Positions 63,781 to 64,000 of a stretch of 64,000 bases of DNA are shown in pieces. Origin of the DNA: Ramlibacter tataouinensis TTB310 (GTDB taxonomy: Bacteria; Pseudomonadota; Gammaproteobacteria; Burkholderiales; Burkholderiaceae_C); the NCBI RefSeq assembly GCF_000215705.1, contig NC_015677.1, forward strand, positions 3,546,001 through 3,610,000, given 5' to 3'. The notes beneath the pieces are model-generated. The model was not told where the DNA came from and did not search any database. It was given only the letters and a program-made list of their open reading frames with translations. The number at the start of each line of letters is the position of its first letter. The first letter of the stretch is position 1. Made by a program: the position numbers and the translations under genes.

Positions 63781-63999
63781 ATGAACCCGCTGCTGCTGGA
63801 GGGCCTGAGCGACGCCGTCGGCTTCGTGGCCGGCGTGCTGCTCGCCTGGGGGCTGGGGCGCCTGCTCGGCTTCGACCCGCTGGCCGAGGGCTATGGCGGC
63901 AGTGCCATCGGCGGCATCCTGCTGGCCGGCCTGGGCGGCGGGCTGGGGCTGCAGCTGGCGCGGCGCTGGCGCAAGTCGCGGCGACAGAAGGACTCGTGA
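63781..63999 (+). CDS. Small membrane protein after MoxR
   Basis: Not recognised. Seventy-two residues: two Gly/Leu-rich hydrophobic stretches (AVGFVAGVLLAWGLGRLLGF and GGSAIGGILLAGLGGGLGLQ) and a very basic tail (ARRWRKSRRQKDS), consistent with a two-helix inner-membrane protein. It lies ten bases after the MoxR gene and its TGA is part of GTGA at 63996-63999, so another gene probably starts with that GTG and continues outside the window. The start has an AAGGA-type site. Confidence 0.7.
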   Translation: MNPLLLEGLSDAVGFVAGVLLAWGLGRLLGFDPLAEGYGGSAIGGILLAGLGGGLGLQLARRWRKSRRQKDS

Positions 64000-64000
64000 T

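Overview
The window is about 64 kb of very GC-rich, densely packed chromosome from a betaproteobacterium of the order Burkholderiales, most likely family Comamonadaceae (Ramlibacter/Variovorax-like). The pointers are the gene neighbourhoods (rplY-pth; coaD-rsmD-two M16 peptidases-ftsY; the cta cytochrome aa3 cluster with SURF1, DUF2909, DUF2970 and a tiny assembly protein), several Bug-type solute-binding proteins, and DUF2244, DUF1841 and DUF2909 proteins. No rRNA, tRNA, CRISPR array, transposase or phage gene was seen, and no gene-free stretch exceeds 300 bases.

Layout. 1-2109: rplY (5' end cut off), pth, a small secreted protein and a ferredoxin. 2160-10805: a peptide-type (Dpp/Opp) ABC transporter in translationally coupled order with an amidase, a TPR protein and an alpha/beta hydrolase. 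10815-17174: a sugar-acid-type catabolic locus (Ldh-family dehydrogenase, LysR regulator, UxaA-family dehydratase, Bug binding protein, IlvD/EDD dehydratase). 17190-18774: a MATE transporter with a C-terminal frameshift and a decayed gene fragment. 18790-24501: housekeeping genes coaD, rsmD, an M16 peptidase pair and ftsY. 24523-25098: a PIN toxin with a 5'-truncated antitoxin.

25127-31757 is the most interesting region. A selenoneine-type biosynthesis locus (senA on the minus strand; senB and a selD/senC homologue on the plus strand) has a PhnDCEE-family ABC transporter in tight tandem downstream of senA. This suggests one locus that imports a selenium species, activates it to selenophosphate, makes a selenosugar and joins selenium to hercynine. 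The selenoneine assignment rests on recognised families; the transporter's selenium role is inference. No egtD is visible.

31760-34904: cutA, a DUF962 membrane protein, the heat-shock sigma gene rpoH with a perfect CIRCE operator just upstream, and an orphan Bug protein. 34891-44906: a HEAT-repeat DNA-alkylation-repair-like gene and the complete cta cluster for aa3 cytochrome c oxidase (SCO, heme O and heme A synthases, SURF1, subunits I-III, Cox11 and small assembly proteins). 44980-55854: DUF2244, a BioC-like methyltransferase, ComF, TrmL, MaoC, ParA, two large hybrid histidine kinases, TauE/SafE and small proteins. 55940-61525: pcaIJF, ending the beta-ketoadipate pathway, in one apparent operon with a TRAP-TAXI importer. 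61669-63999: DUF1841, a diheme cytochrome c, a MoxR-type ATPase and a small membrane protein.

Starts were chosen from ribosome-binding sites, family alignment from memory, and stop/start overlaps with neighbours. All functions are assigned by reading the sequence; no database search was run.
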